A DNA stretch of 5,429 nt from Bacteroidota bacterium. GTDB lineage: Bacteria; Bacteroidota; Bacteroidia; Bacteroidales; JAAYUG01. The stretch lies in the NCBI GenBank assembly GCA_021812865.1, contig JAKAMP010000236.1:1-5429 (forward strand). The letters run 5' to 3'. Within the stretch, counting starts at the first letter, position 1. Every line of letters begins with the position of its first letter. Shown piece by piece: positions 1-5,429 of this stretch. The notes below the pieces were generated by a model, which was not told where the DNA came from, did not search any database, and worked only from the letters and a program-made list of their open reading frames with translations. The position numbers were made by a program, and so were the translations under genes.

Positions 1-726
1 TTCACCGGATTGCGTATTTATACCCGTCATAACCAGGCCATTGCAGTGCCCGATTTTTACGGAATGACGCTTACCGAAGCAAAAAAGGCCGCACTGGAGA
101 AGAAAATCGGGATTGAAATCATCGACTCGGTATACGTTACCAACGCGAAGAAAGGCGCTATTCTCGACCAGAACCCTCCTCCCGATTTTAAAGTGAAGAA
201 GAACAGGACCATCTTCCTGACGATAAACGCTGTGAATCCTGAGCGGATCAAGATGCCCAATGTTACCGGTATTTCACTGCGCGAGGCCAGGGCAGTGCTG
301 GAATCGAGAGGTCTTGTTGTGGGCCGGCTTATGTACCAGCCCGACATAGCCATGAACTACGTGCTGAAGCAACTGGTCCGGGGTAAAGACATTGATGAAG
401 GCACACTCATCGTAAAAGGCTCGAAGGTTGACCTTGTGCTGGGCAATGGCCTGAGCGATAAAACCATTACCACCCCGTCGCTGATCGGGCTTCGCCTGTA
501 TGACGCGGAAAAGCAGTTGCTGGAATATTATCTGAACCAGGGAGCCATTATTTTCGACAACACCGTGCTCACCGCCCAGGACAGTATGAATGCCAAGGTA
601 TTCAAACAGCGCCCCGATGCCAAAGCCGGCATCCACCTGGGCGCCCCCATAGACATATGGCTCACGGTTGCCGCATCCAAGATCCCGGGCGCCGATACCA
701 CCGCAACCAACGAAGAGGACCAATGA
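1..726 (+). CDS. PASTA-domain envelope protein, 5'-truncated by the window edge
   Basis: The reading frame is open from the first base (Phe-Thr-Gly-Leu...), so the gene begins upstream. The TTG at 10-12 is only an internal leucine codon. The 241 visible residues hold three PASTA-like repeats, each opening with a P-x-(hydrophobic)-x-G-(hydrophobic)-x-(L)-x-x-A signature: about residues 16-76 (VPDFYGMTLTEA), 85-148 (MPNVTGISLREA) and 158-223 (TPSLIGLRLYDA). A short polar, acidic tail ends the protein. PASTA repeats are known from penicillin-binding proteins and Ser/Thr kinases, where they bind peptidoglycan or support protein contacts. The Tyr-Thr-Arg-His segment before repeat 1 resembles the stretch following an N-terminal membrane anchor in Bacteroidota PASTA proteins; the anchor itself would lie outside the window. 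No kinase or transpeptidase domain is visible. The inferred role is a periplasmic, peptidoglycan-associated protein, which fits ddl further down the same cluster. The stop overlaps the next gene's start (ATGA). Confidence 0.88.
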   Translation, partial: FTGLRIYTRHNQAIAVPDFYGMTLTEAKKAALEKKIGIEIIDSVYVTNAKKGAILDQNPPPDFKVKKNRTIFLTINAVNPERIKMPNVTGISLREARAVLESRGLVVGRLMYQPDIAMNYVLKQLVRGKDIDEGTLIVKGSKVDLVLGNGLSDKTITTPSLIGLRLYDAEKQLLEYYLNQGAIIFDNTVLTAQDSMNAKVFKQRPDAKAGIHLGAPIDIWLTVAASKIPGADTTATNEEDQ

Positions 727-2600
727 AAATTTTCCGTGCCGTCTGCATGTTGCTCCTTATGCTGCTGTCATTGCAGGCAATGGCCCAGGAGGCAGTGTGG
801 GGACTCAGTTCGAATCCTTCGTTAGCAGCCAGGCCACATGCAGCAAAAGGATTGCTGAAAAATCTTCTCCAGTCAGCCCCCGATACCCTTTCCCTCCCCT
901 TCTTCGATGATTTTTCTTCCACTACAGTTACGCCTGATCCTCATTTGTGGACCGACCAGTTTGCCTTTATTAACAACGGATTTGCTGTAAACCCTGTGAC
1001 CATTGGCGTAGCTACCCTCGATGCATTCGATGCCAACGGCGCCCTTTATTCCAATGCTTCGACAAGCAGCTTTCCCGCCGACCTGCTTACCTCACAATGC
1101 ATCAACCTGGCATATACGCCCGACTCAAACATCTACCTCAGCTTCTTTTACCAGGCACAGGGTACCTCTCATACCACATCAAACACAGTCGATTCGGAAG
1201 ATTCTCTCTTCGTCCAGTTTTATGCACCAAACCAGCAACAATGGCGAACCGTGTGGATCACCCCGGGCGATTCCCTGCGGCCCTCCAGACAAGCCTTCAT
1301 TCATGTAAGTGACACCGCCTTCCTGCAGAAAGGTTTCCGGTTCCGCTTCGGCAACTACGCGAGCATCAATATTTACAGCGCTGATCCGACGCTTGCCGTG
1401 GCCAATGGACTTTGGAACATCGATTATGTTTACCTGAACAAAGGAAGAAGCGCCCAGGATACGGCCATTAATGATGTCGCCATCACGCAACCCCTCCCCT
1501 CCATGCTCAGCGGATATGAATCCATTCCCTGGACACACTTCCCTGCTGCGGCAAACGAGCTGATGCGTTCAGGAAAAACCAGCATAACCTATAAAAATTA
1601 TTCCGGCATGGTACAGGGACTGGAGCGCTCATTCAACATCCGGTCGCTTTATTCATCTTATACATACCTGGTTCCCACTAACTCTGTGAATATAATGCCC
1701 TATTCCAGCCAGGTTTATGAACCCTATACAGAGAAGTTCCTTTACCAAACCAGTGATTCAGCGCGGTTCCGGGAGCTTTTTTACCTTACTACCGATACGG
1801 TTCTGTCAAGAAAGGTATACCGCTGGAACGATACTGTAAGCCGCACACAGGATTTTTACAATTACTATGCTTACGACGACGGCTCTGCAGAAAGCGGGTA
1901 TGGCATTATCGGCGATGCAAAAACAGCTTACGTGGCCATGAAGTTCTATTCCTATATACCTGATACCCTGCAAGCTATACAAATCTACTTCAACAGTGTA
2001 TACAACAACCTGAATCATACCGGGTTTGATATCGCCGTTTGGGATAATGGCGACAACCAGCCAGGCAACCTACTGTATAGCAAAGGCAGCGCATCCCTGC
2101 AACCTACCTTTGAAAAAAGAAATCAATTTACCACCTTCGTGCTTGACCAGCCTGTTCTGGTAACCGATACCTTTTACATCGGCTGGGTGCAGTATTCCAA
2201 TGGATTCCTGAATGCTGGACTGGATATGAACCAGGTGAATAACGACAAGCTGTATTATAATGTCACCGGAAGCTGGAAGCAGTCGTCCGTTAAAGGCACA
2301 GTGATGATGAGGCCCTTGCTCGGAAAAAGAGTCTATACAGGGATTTCCTCACCCCATGAAACCACCAGCATACAGGTATATCCCAATCCAACCAGTGACG
2401 AGCTTTTTATAGTTTCCGGCATGAATGACGGAAGGCGTATCAGCTATATGCTTTACGACAATGCCGGGAAGCTTATTTTGTCGGGCTATACCACCGGCGA
2501 GTCCATCAACGTTTCTTCCTTGTCGCCCGGCATGTACCTCCTGCGCCTGCAGGATACCGGTGGAATTGCAGGATTCAAAAAAGTGCTTATCGTCAGATAA
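723..2600 (+). CDS. Secreted protein with T9SS type A sorting domain, function unknown
   Basis: This 625-residue protein starts at the ATG at 723, because that start gives a clean signal peptide: Met-Lys-Ile-Phe-Arg, a Leu/Met-rich core, then a likely cleavage after Ala21 (AMA|Q). An upstream in-frame ATG at 657 would put 22 polar residues ahead of it. Residues about 59-240 form a beta-rich region opening with PFFDDFSS and containing LWTD and GVATLDAFDANG, a pattern seen in uncharacterised Bacteroidota surface proteins and perhaps a jelly-roll fold (inference). A second region, about 380-535, opens with YAYDDGSAESGYGI and includes an aromatic stretch with FDIAVWDNGD and PGNLLY. Residues about 549-625 are a typical type A sorting domain: QVYPNPTSDELF, SLSPGMYLLRL and a KKVLIVR end. 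The protein should cross the inner membrane by Sec and the outer membrane by T9SS, with the tail removed on export. The predicted mature part has one cysteine (Cys126). No catalytic motif was recognised. Confidence 0.9.
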   Translation: MKIFRAVCMLLLMLLSLQAMAQEAVWGLSSNPSLAARPHAAKGLLKNLLQSAPDTLSLPFFDDFSSTTVTPDPHLWTDQFAFINNGFAVNPVTIGVATLDAFDANGALYSNASTSSFPADLLTSQCINLAYTPDSNIYLSFFYQAQGTSHTTSNTVDSEDSLFVQFYAPNQQQWRTVWITPGDSLRPSRQAFIHVSDTAFLQKGFRFRFGNYASINIYSADPTLAVANGLWNIDYVYLNKGRSAQDTAINDVAITQPLPSMLSGYESIPWTHFPAAANELMRSGKTSITYKNYSGMVQGLERSFNIRSLYSSYTYLVPTNSVNIMPYSSQVYEPYTEKFLYQTSDSARFRELFYLTTDTVLSRKVYRWNDTVSRTQDFYNYYAYDDGSAESGYGIIGDAKTAYVAMKFYSYIPDTLQAIQIYFNSVYNNLNHTGFDIAVWDNGDNQPGNLLYSKGSASLQPTFEKRNQFTTFVLDQPVLVTDTFYIGWVQYSNGFLNAGLDMNQVNNDKLYYNVTGSWKQSSVKGTVMMRPLLGKRVYTGISSPHETTSIQVYPNPTSDELFIVSGMNDGRRISYMLYDNAGKLILSGYTTGESINVSSLSPGMYLLRLQDTGGIAGFKKVLIVR

Positions 2601-2610
2601 AATCCAGATT

Positions 2611-3642
2611 ATGCAGGAAGAAGAATGGAGAGAATCGGACGAACTATTTGAACATTACCGGTTTACAGCGGACAAAGGCCAGCAAATGCTCAGGATCGAC
2701 AAATTCCTGCAAACCCGCATACCCAACTCATCCCGCACCAAGATACAGGCCGCTGCAGCTGCAGGCAATATCCTGGTGAATGATAAGCCGGTAAAACAGA
2801 ACTACAGGGTAAAACCTGAAGATGTGGTGGCCGTGCTGCTGCATTATCCTCCACGGGAGACAGAGATTCTTCCCGAAAATATACCGCTTAATATTCTGTA
2901 TGAAGACGACGATTTGCTGGTGGTGAACAAGCCGGCAGGAATGGTGGTACACCCGGCATACGGCAACTTCACCGGCACGCTGGTAAATGCCCTCACCTAC
3001 CACCTCAAAGACCTGCCCCTGTTTTCGAAAGGAGAGATCAGACCCGGGCTGGTGCATCGCATAGACAAGAACACCTCGGGAATATTGGTGGTTGGGAAGA
3101 CCGAGCTGGCGCTGAACCGGTTGTCCAAACAGTTTTACGAAAAAGAGTCAGACCGCCGTTACATTGCCCTGGTATGGGGCGATTTCAAGGAGAACGCCGG
3201 TACGATAATCGGAAACATCGGCCGCAGCCTGAAAGACAGGAAGGTGATGGCCGTGTATGAGGACGGCTCGCAAGGAAAATCTGCCGTTACCCACTACAAG
3301 GTTTTGGAACGCTTCGGGTATGTGAGCCTGGTGGAATGCAAACTGGAAACCGGCCGTACACATCAAATCAGGGTGCACTTCAAGCATATCAATCATCCCC
3401 TGTTCAACGACAGTGAATATGGGGGAAATGTCATCCTCCGGGGTACCAGTTCCTCGAGTTACAAACAGTTTGTGGAACACTGCTTCGAAATTCTTCCGCG
3501 GCAGGCCCTGCACGCCAAGACCCTCGGATTCAGGCACCCCTCCACCGGGAAATGGATGGAATTCGATTCCGAGTTACCCTCCGACATGCAGGAAACCATC
3601 GAGCGGTGGCGAAAACTTACCCGGAACAAATACGAGCCTTAA
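2611..3642 (+). CDS. rluD: RluA/RluD-family large-subunit rRNA pseudouridine synthase
   Basis: This 343-residue protein matches the RluD family in length and layout. It would convert uridines to pseudouridine in 23S rRNA; E. coli RluD modifies the helix 69 loop. Residues 1-20 are an acidic leader. Residues about 27-75 are an S4 RNA-binding domain (LRIDKFLQ, then GNILVNDKPVKQNYRVKPED). The catalytic domain follows, with LLVVNKPAGMVVHP at 102-115 and the catalytic motif HRIDKNTSG at 149-157, where Asp152 is the expected nucleophile. RTHQIRVH lies at 249-256 and ALHAKTLGFRHP at 299-310. The ATG at 2611 was chosen because the same frame is open back to 2425 only over the coding sequence of the preceding gene, and those 62 residues have no family resemblance. 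It lies 10 bases after the previous stop, without a Shine-Dalgarno match, so cotranscription is likely. The family call is firm. The exact target uridine cannot be read from sequence, so the symbol is the best-match paralogue rather than proven. Confidence 0.95.
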   Translation: MQEEEWRESDELFEHYRFTADKGQQMLRIDKFLQTRIPNSSRTKIQAAAAAGNILVNDKPVKQNYRVKPEDVVAVLLHYPPRETEILPENIPLNILYEDDDLLVVNKPAGMVVHPAYGNFTGTLVNALTYHLKDLPLFSKGEIRPGLVHRIDKNTSGILVVGKTELALNRLSKQFYEKESDRRYIALVWGDFKENAGTIIGNIGRSLKDRKVMAVYEDGSQGKSAVTHYKVLERFGYVSLVECKLETGRTHQIRVHFKHINHPLFNDSEYGGNVILRGTSSSSYKQFVEHCFEILPRQALHAKTLGFRHPSTGKWMEFDSELPSDMQETIERWRKLTRNKYEP

Positions 3643-3649
3643 AGCCTGC

Positions 3650-3667
3650 CTTTGAGCCAAATCAAAG
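3650..3667. repeat. Short perfect inverted repeat in the rluD-ddl gap
   Basis: CTTTGA at 3650-3655 and TCAAAG at 3662-3667 are exact reverse complements separated by six bases (GCCAAA). This dyad lies in the only noticeable gap of the + strand cluster, between the rluD stop and the ddl ATG at 3691. It is AT-rich and has no T-run behind it, so it does not look like an intrinsic terminator. It could be a protein-binding dyad or a weak mRNA hairpin, or simply chance; a 6-base dyad is not rare. Confidence 0.3.
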
Positions 3668-3690
3668 TAAACCAACCAAAACCGTACCCG

Positions 3691-4671
3691 ATGAAAAAGA
3701 ACATCGCCCTAGTAGCCGGAGGATACTCGTCCGAATATGTGGTTTCCCTTAAAAGCGCAGAATCCGTTTACCAGTGGCTCGATCACGATCAATTTGATAT
3801 ATACAGGGTTATCCTCACCCGGGAATCGTGGACGGCCGAAACACCGGAAGGCCAATATCCGGTTAACCTTTCTGATTTCAGCGTCAACACAGGCAAAAAG
3901 ACTATCCGGTTCGATTTTGCATACATTATCATTCATGGAACACCCGGCGAGGACGGTAAACTGCAGGGGTATTTCGATATGCTGGGCATCCCCTATTCTA
4001 CCTGCGGCGTGCTGTCAGCTTCGCTGACCTTCAACAAATTCTTCACCAAAACCTACCTTGAACCTTTTGGTGTGCTCTCGGCCGCGTGCCGCCTGGTAAA
4101 AATGGGGGAGCAGGTTGATCCTGCTTCAGTGATCGATGAACTGGGCCTGCCCTGCTTTGTAAAACCCAATAACGGAGGGTCCAGTTTCGGAGTTTCAAAA
4201 ATCACTTCCCTGGAAGAAATGGACGAGGCACTGCAAAAGGCCGGAAAAGAGGACGAGGAGATCATCATTGAAAGCTTTCTGCAAGGCACGGAGCTGACCT
4301 GCGGACTGGTGCGTATTGGACGGAAAATTATCGTATTCCCTGTTACCGAGGTTGTGCCGAAAAACGAATTTTTCGATTACGAAGCCAAGTACGTGAAAGG
4401 AATGGCCGATGAGATCACTCCGGCTCGCATTCCTGCAGATGTATCGAAAGCCTGCCAGGACCTGTCGGCTATGATATATGATAAACTGAACTGCAGGGGC
4501 ATCGTTCGGGTTGACTATATTCTCAGCAGCGGCAAGCTTTACATGCTCGAAGTGAACACCATTCCAGGCATGACCGCTACCAGCTTCATTCCCCAGCAGA
4601 TCAAGGCCATGGGATGGAAGGTGGAAGAGGTGCTGAATAAACTGGTAAACAGCATTCTGGAAATGAAATGA
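3691..4671 (+). CDS. ddl: D-alanine--D-alanine ligase
   Basis: This 326-residue ATP-grasp ligase joins two D-alanines with ATP hydrolysis in the cytoplasm, supplying the dipeptide that MurF adds to the peptidoglycan precursor. Motifs in order are: GGYSSE at 10-15 (Glu15 matches E. coli DdlB Glu15), HGTPGEDG at 82-89, NK at 115-116 (Lys116 matches Lys97), VKPNNGGSSFG at 157-167 (Lys158 and Ser164 match Lys144 and Ser150), DYEAKY at 229-234, VRVDY at 272-276 and LEVNTIPGM at 286-294. Asp275, Glu287 and Asn289 are the expected magnesium ligands, and Arg273 a substrate-binding arginine. Tyr234 matches E. coli Tyr216, so a D-Ala-D-Ala rather than D-Ala-D-lactate product is expected. The ATG at 3691 puts the N-terminus at MKKNIALVAGG, as in the family; a TTG at 3652 would add 13 residues with no family counterpart. 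No Shine-Dalgarno is evident. The gene ends in an ATGA overlap with the next. Confidence 0.97.
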   Translation: MKKNIALVAGGYSSEYVVSLKSAESVYQWLDHDQFDIYRVILTRESWTAETPEGQYPVNLSDFSVNTGKKTIRFDFAYIIIHGTPGEDGKLQGYFDMLGIPYSTCGVLSASLTFNKFFTKTYLEPFGVLSAACRLVKMGEQVDPASVIDELGLPCFVKPNNGGSSFGVSKITSLEEMDEALQKAGKEDEEIIIESFLQGTELTCGLVRIGRKIIVFPVTEVVPKNEFFDYEAKYVKGMADEITPARIPADVSKACQDLSAMIYDKLNCRGIVRVDYILSSGKLYMLEVNTIPGMTATSFIPQQIKAMGWKVEEVLNKLVNSILEMK

Positions 4672-5246
4672 GTACCAAGCGTACCTTCATCGCGATTAAA
4701 ATCAAAGTCTCCGGAAATCTTACAGATTTCTTCCATAAGGTGCAGGCTGAACTAAAGCGTTCGTCTGTCAAATGGGTGGACATTCAAAACCTGCACATTA
4801 CTCTGGCCTTTCTGGGCGATACAACAGAAATTCAGGTTACTCAGGTTTCATCGGCACTGGATCGGATTACTGAGCTTCACCATGCCTTCGGATTCAATCT
4901 CCAGGGATTCGGATATTTTGGCAGCCTGCAATCACCCCGGGTGCTCTGGTTGGGCGTAAGAAGAGGCGACTTGCTGAAAGCCCTCCGGACAAAACTGTGG
5001 GAAGAGCTGCCAGCGCTGGGATTCACGGCTGAGGATCGGGATTTTTCTCCCCACCTCACCCTGGGAAGGGTAAGAGAGTTCAGGGATCAGCAAAGATTGC
5101 AGGATATGCTTGGCCAATTCAAAGAAACCGCTTTTCAGGAGGTTGCCGTTGAGGAGATCATTTTTTATGAGAGCCAGTTGAATCCTGCAGGCCCTGTATA
5201 CAAGCCCATCAAACGTTTTCCCCTTCGCAAGGAAGAGCATTCCTGA
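4668..5246 (+). CDS. thpR: RNA 2',3'-cyclic phosphodiesterase (LigT/ThpR, 2H superfamily)
   Basis: This 192-residue protein has the usual length and both signature motifs of the 2H phosphoesterase superfamily: HITL at residues 43-46 and HLTLGR at 129-134. The two histidines form the active site. It opens with RTFIAIKI, the typical first strand. Family members hydrolyse RNA 2',3'-cyclic phosphate ends to 2'-phosphate and can show weak 2'-5' RNA ligase activity in vitro. The protein should be cytoplasmic; its physiological role in bacteria is not well defined. The C-terminal half includes FYESQLNPAGPVYKPIKRFPL, where the S-x-L followed by a Gly-Pro-x-Tyr turn is common in ThpR. The ATG at 4668 overlaps the ddl stop (ATGA), so translation is probably coupled to ddl. 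It is the last gene of the + strand run and faces an opposing gene 21 bases on. Confidence 0.93.
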   Translation: MSTKRTFIAIKIKVSGNLTDFFHKVQAELKRSSVKWVDIQNLHITLAFLGDTTEIQVTQVSSALDRITELHHAFGFNLQGFGYFGSLQSPRVLWLGVRRGDLLKALRTKLWEELPALGFTAEDRDFSPHLTLGRVREFRDQQRLQDMLGQFKETAFQEVAVEEIIFYESQLNPAGPVYKPIKRFPLRKEEHS

Positions 5247-5267
5247 CATCCCCGGATATTTTTTTCC

Positions 5268-5429
5268 TCAGACCCCGCTTGCCCTGAATATGGTAACGAT
5301 GGTATGCATTACAATTTTCAGGTCGAGGGCAAGGGACATGTTTTCAAGGTACAGCAGGTCATAGTCCAGCCGGCGGATCATTTGTTCCACATCCCCGGCG
5401 TACCCGAATTTCACTTGTCCCCAGGAGGT
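5268..5429 (-). CDS. Polyprenyl-phosphate sugar transferase, C-terminal fragment (5' part beyond window)
   Basis: Read on the - strand from base 5429, the frame gives 53 residues and a TGA stop whose complement is TCA at 5268-5270. The fragment starts TSWGQVKFGYAGDVEQM and continues through RRLDYDLLYLENMSLALDLK to a short tail ending in Ser-Gly-Val. This matches the end of the bacterial sugar transferase family (WcaJ/WbaP-like, PF02397): a W-[AG]-Q-V turn, the [KR]-x-x-Y-D-L-x-Y-[IL]-x-N-x-S segment and a final hydrophobic helix. These membrane enzymes move a sugar 1-phosphate from a nucleotide sugar to undecaprenyl phosphate, the first step of capsule, exopolysaccharide or O-antigen synthesis. 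Only the C-terminus is present, so catalytic residues, membrane helices and sugar specificity cannot be assessed. The gene converges on thpR and belongs to a different transcription unit. Confidence 0.87.
   Translation of the reverse strand, partial: TSWGQVKFGYAGDVEQMIRRLDYDLLYLENMSLALDLKIVMHTIVTIFRASGV

Noticed and set aside
10..12. TTG as the start codon of the PASTA gene.
   Set aside because: The frame is open to base 1 and a PASTA protein of this kind should carry an N-terminal membrane anchor, so the gene is truncated by the window.
657..722. In-frame ATG at 657 extending the secreted protein by 22 residues.
   Set aside because: The added residues are polar and arginine-rich, lie entirely inside the PASTA gene, and would bury the signal peptide that starts at the ATG at 723.
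274..723. 149-residue open frame on the - strand, opposite the PASTA gene.
   Set aside because: It lies wholly antisense to a well-supported gene, shows no domain pattern and is explained by codon-position shadowing.
1179..1538. 119-residue open frame on the - strand, opposite the secreted protein gene.
   Set aside because: No recognisable motif, no start context, and fully covered by a convincing + strand gene.
2425..2610. Open frame in the rluD frame back to an ATG at 2425.
   Set aside because: It runs over the sorting-domain coding sequence in another frame; the 62 residues are Cys/Pro-rich and unlike the RluD N-terminus, while the ATG at 2611 fits family length.
2748..2766. GC-rich alternating GCTGCAGCTGCAGG stretch that looks like a small repeat or palindrome.
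   Set aside because: It encodes the Ala-rich helix of the RluD S4 domain, and the repetition follows from consecutive alanine codons.
3148..3537. 129-residue open frame on the - strand within rluD.
   Set aside because: Antisense to the conserved catalytic domain of RluD, with no motif of its own.
3652..3690. TTG start adding 13 residues to Ddl.
   Set aside because: The added residues have no family counterpart, and the ATG at 3691 starts exactly at the expected first beta strand.
5230..5265. AGGAA/TTCCT stem followed by a T-run as an intrinsic terminator.
   Set aside because: The stem is only five base pairs, AT-containing, and separated from the T-run by 14 bases, so it lacks the form of a rho-independent terminator.

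Overview
The window looks like chromosomal DNA from a member of the Bacteroidota. The main evidence is a large secreted protein ending in a type IX secretion (T9SS) type A sorting domain. Three further points agree: a stand-alone PASTA-repeat protein beside D-alanine--D-alanine ligase, a ligase with a Bacteroidota-like N-terminal motif, and starts that mostly lack a clear Shine-Dalgarno sequence. Base composition looks balanced by eye. I cannot name a genus.

Layout. Five genes lie head to tail on the + strand and fill nearly the whole window. (1) A PASTA-repeat envelope protein, cut by the left edge (1-726). (2) A 625-residue secreted T9SS cargo protein of unknown function (723-2600), whose ATG overlaps the stop of gene 1 by four bases. 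(3) An RluD/RluA-family 23S rRNA pseudouridine synthase (2611-3642), starting 10 bases later. (4) D-alanine--D-alanine ligase (3691-4671), after a 48-base gap. (5) An RNA 2',3'-cyclic phosphodiesterase of the ThpR/LigT family (4668-5246), again overlapping its upstream neighbour by ATGA. The tail of an opposing gene (5268-5429, - strand) then enters from the right edge. It is the C-terminus of a polyprenyl-phosphate sugar transferase that starts exopolysaccharide or O-antigen synthesis. The two converging genes are 21 bases apart.

The + strand genes are packed like one operon with two translationally coupled pairs. The theme is partly cell envelope: Ddl makes the D-Ala-D-Ala dipeptide of peptidoglycan precursors, PASTA repeats commonly bind peptidoglycan, and the T9SS cargo is exported to the surface. 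The other part is RNA metabolism (RluD, ThpR). No kinase, transposase, tRNA, rRNA, CRISPR array or phage gene is visible, and no intergenic stretch exceeds 48 bases. I found no convincing new system. The least understood element is the T9SS cargo protein coupled to the PASTA gene.
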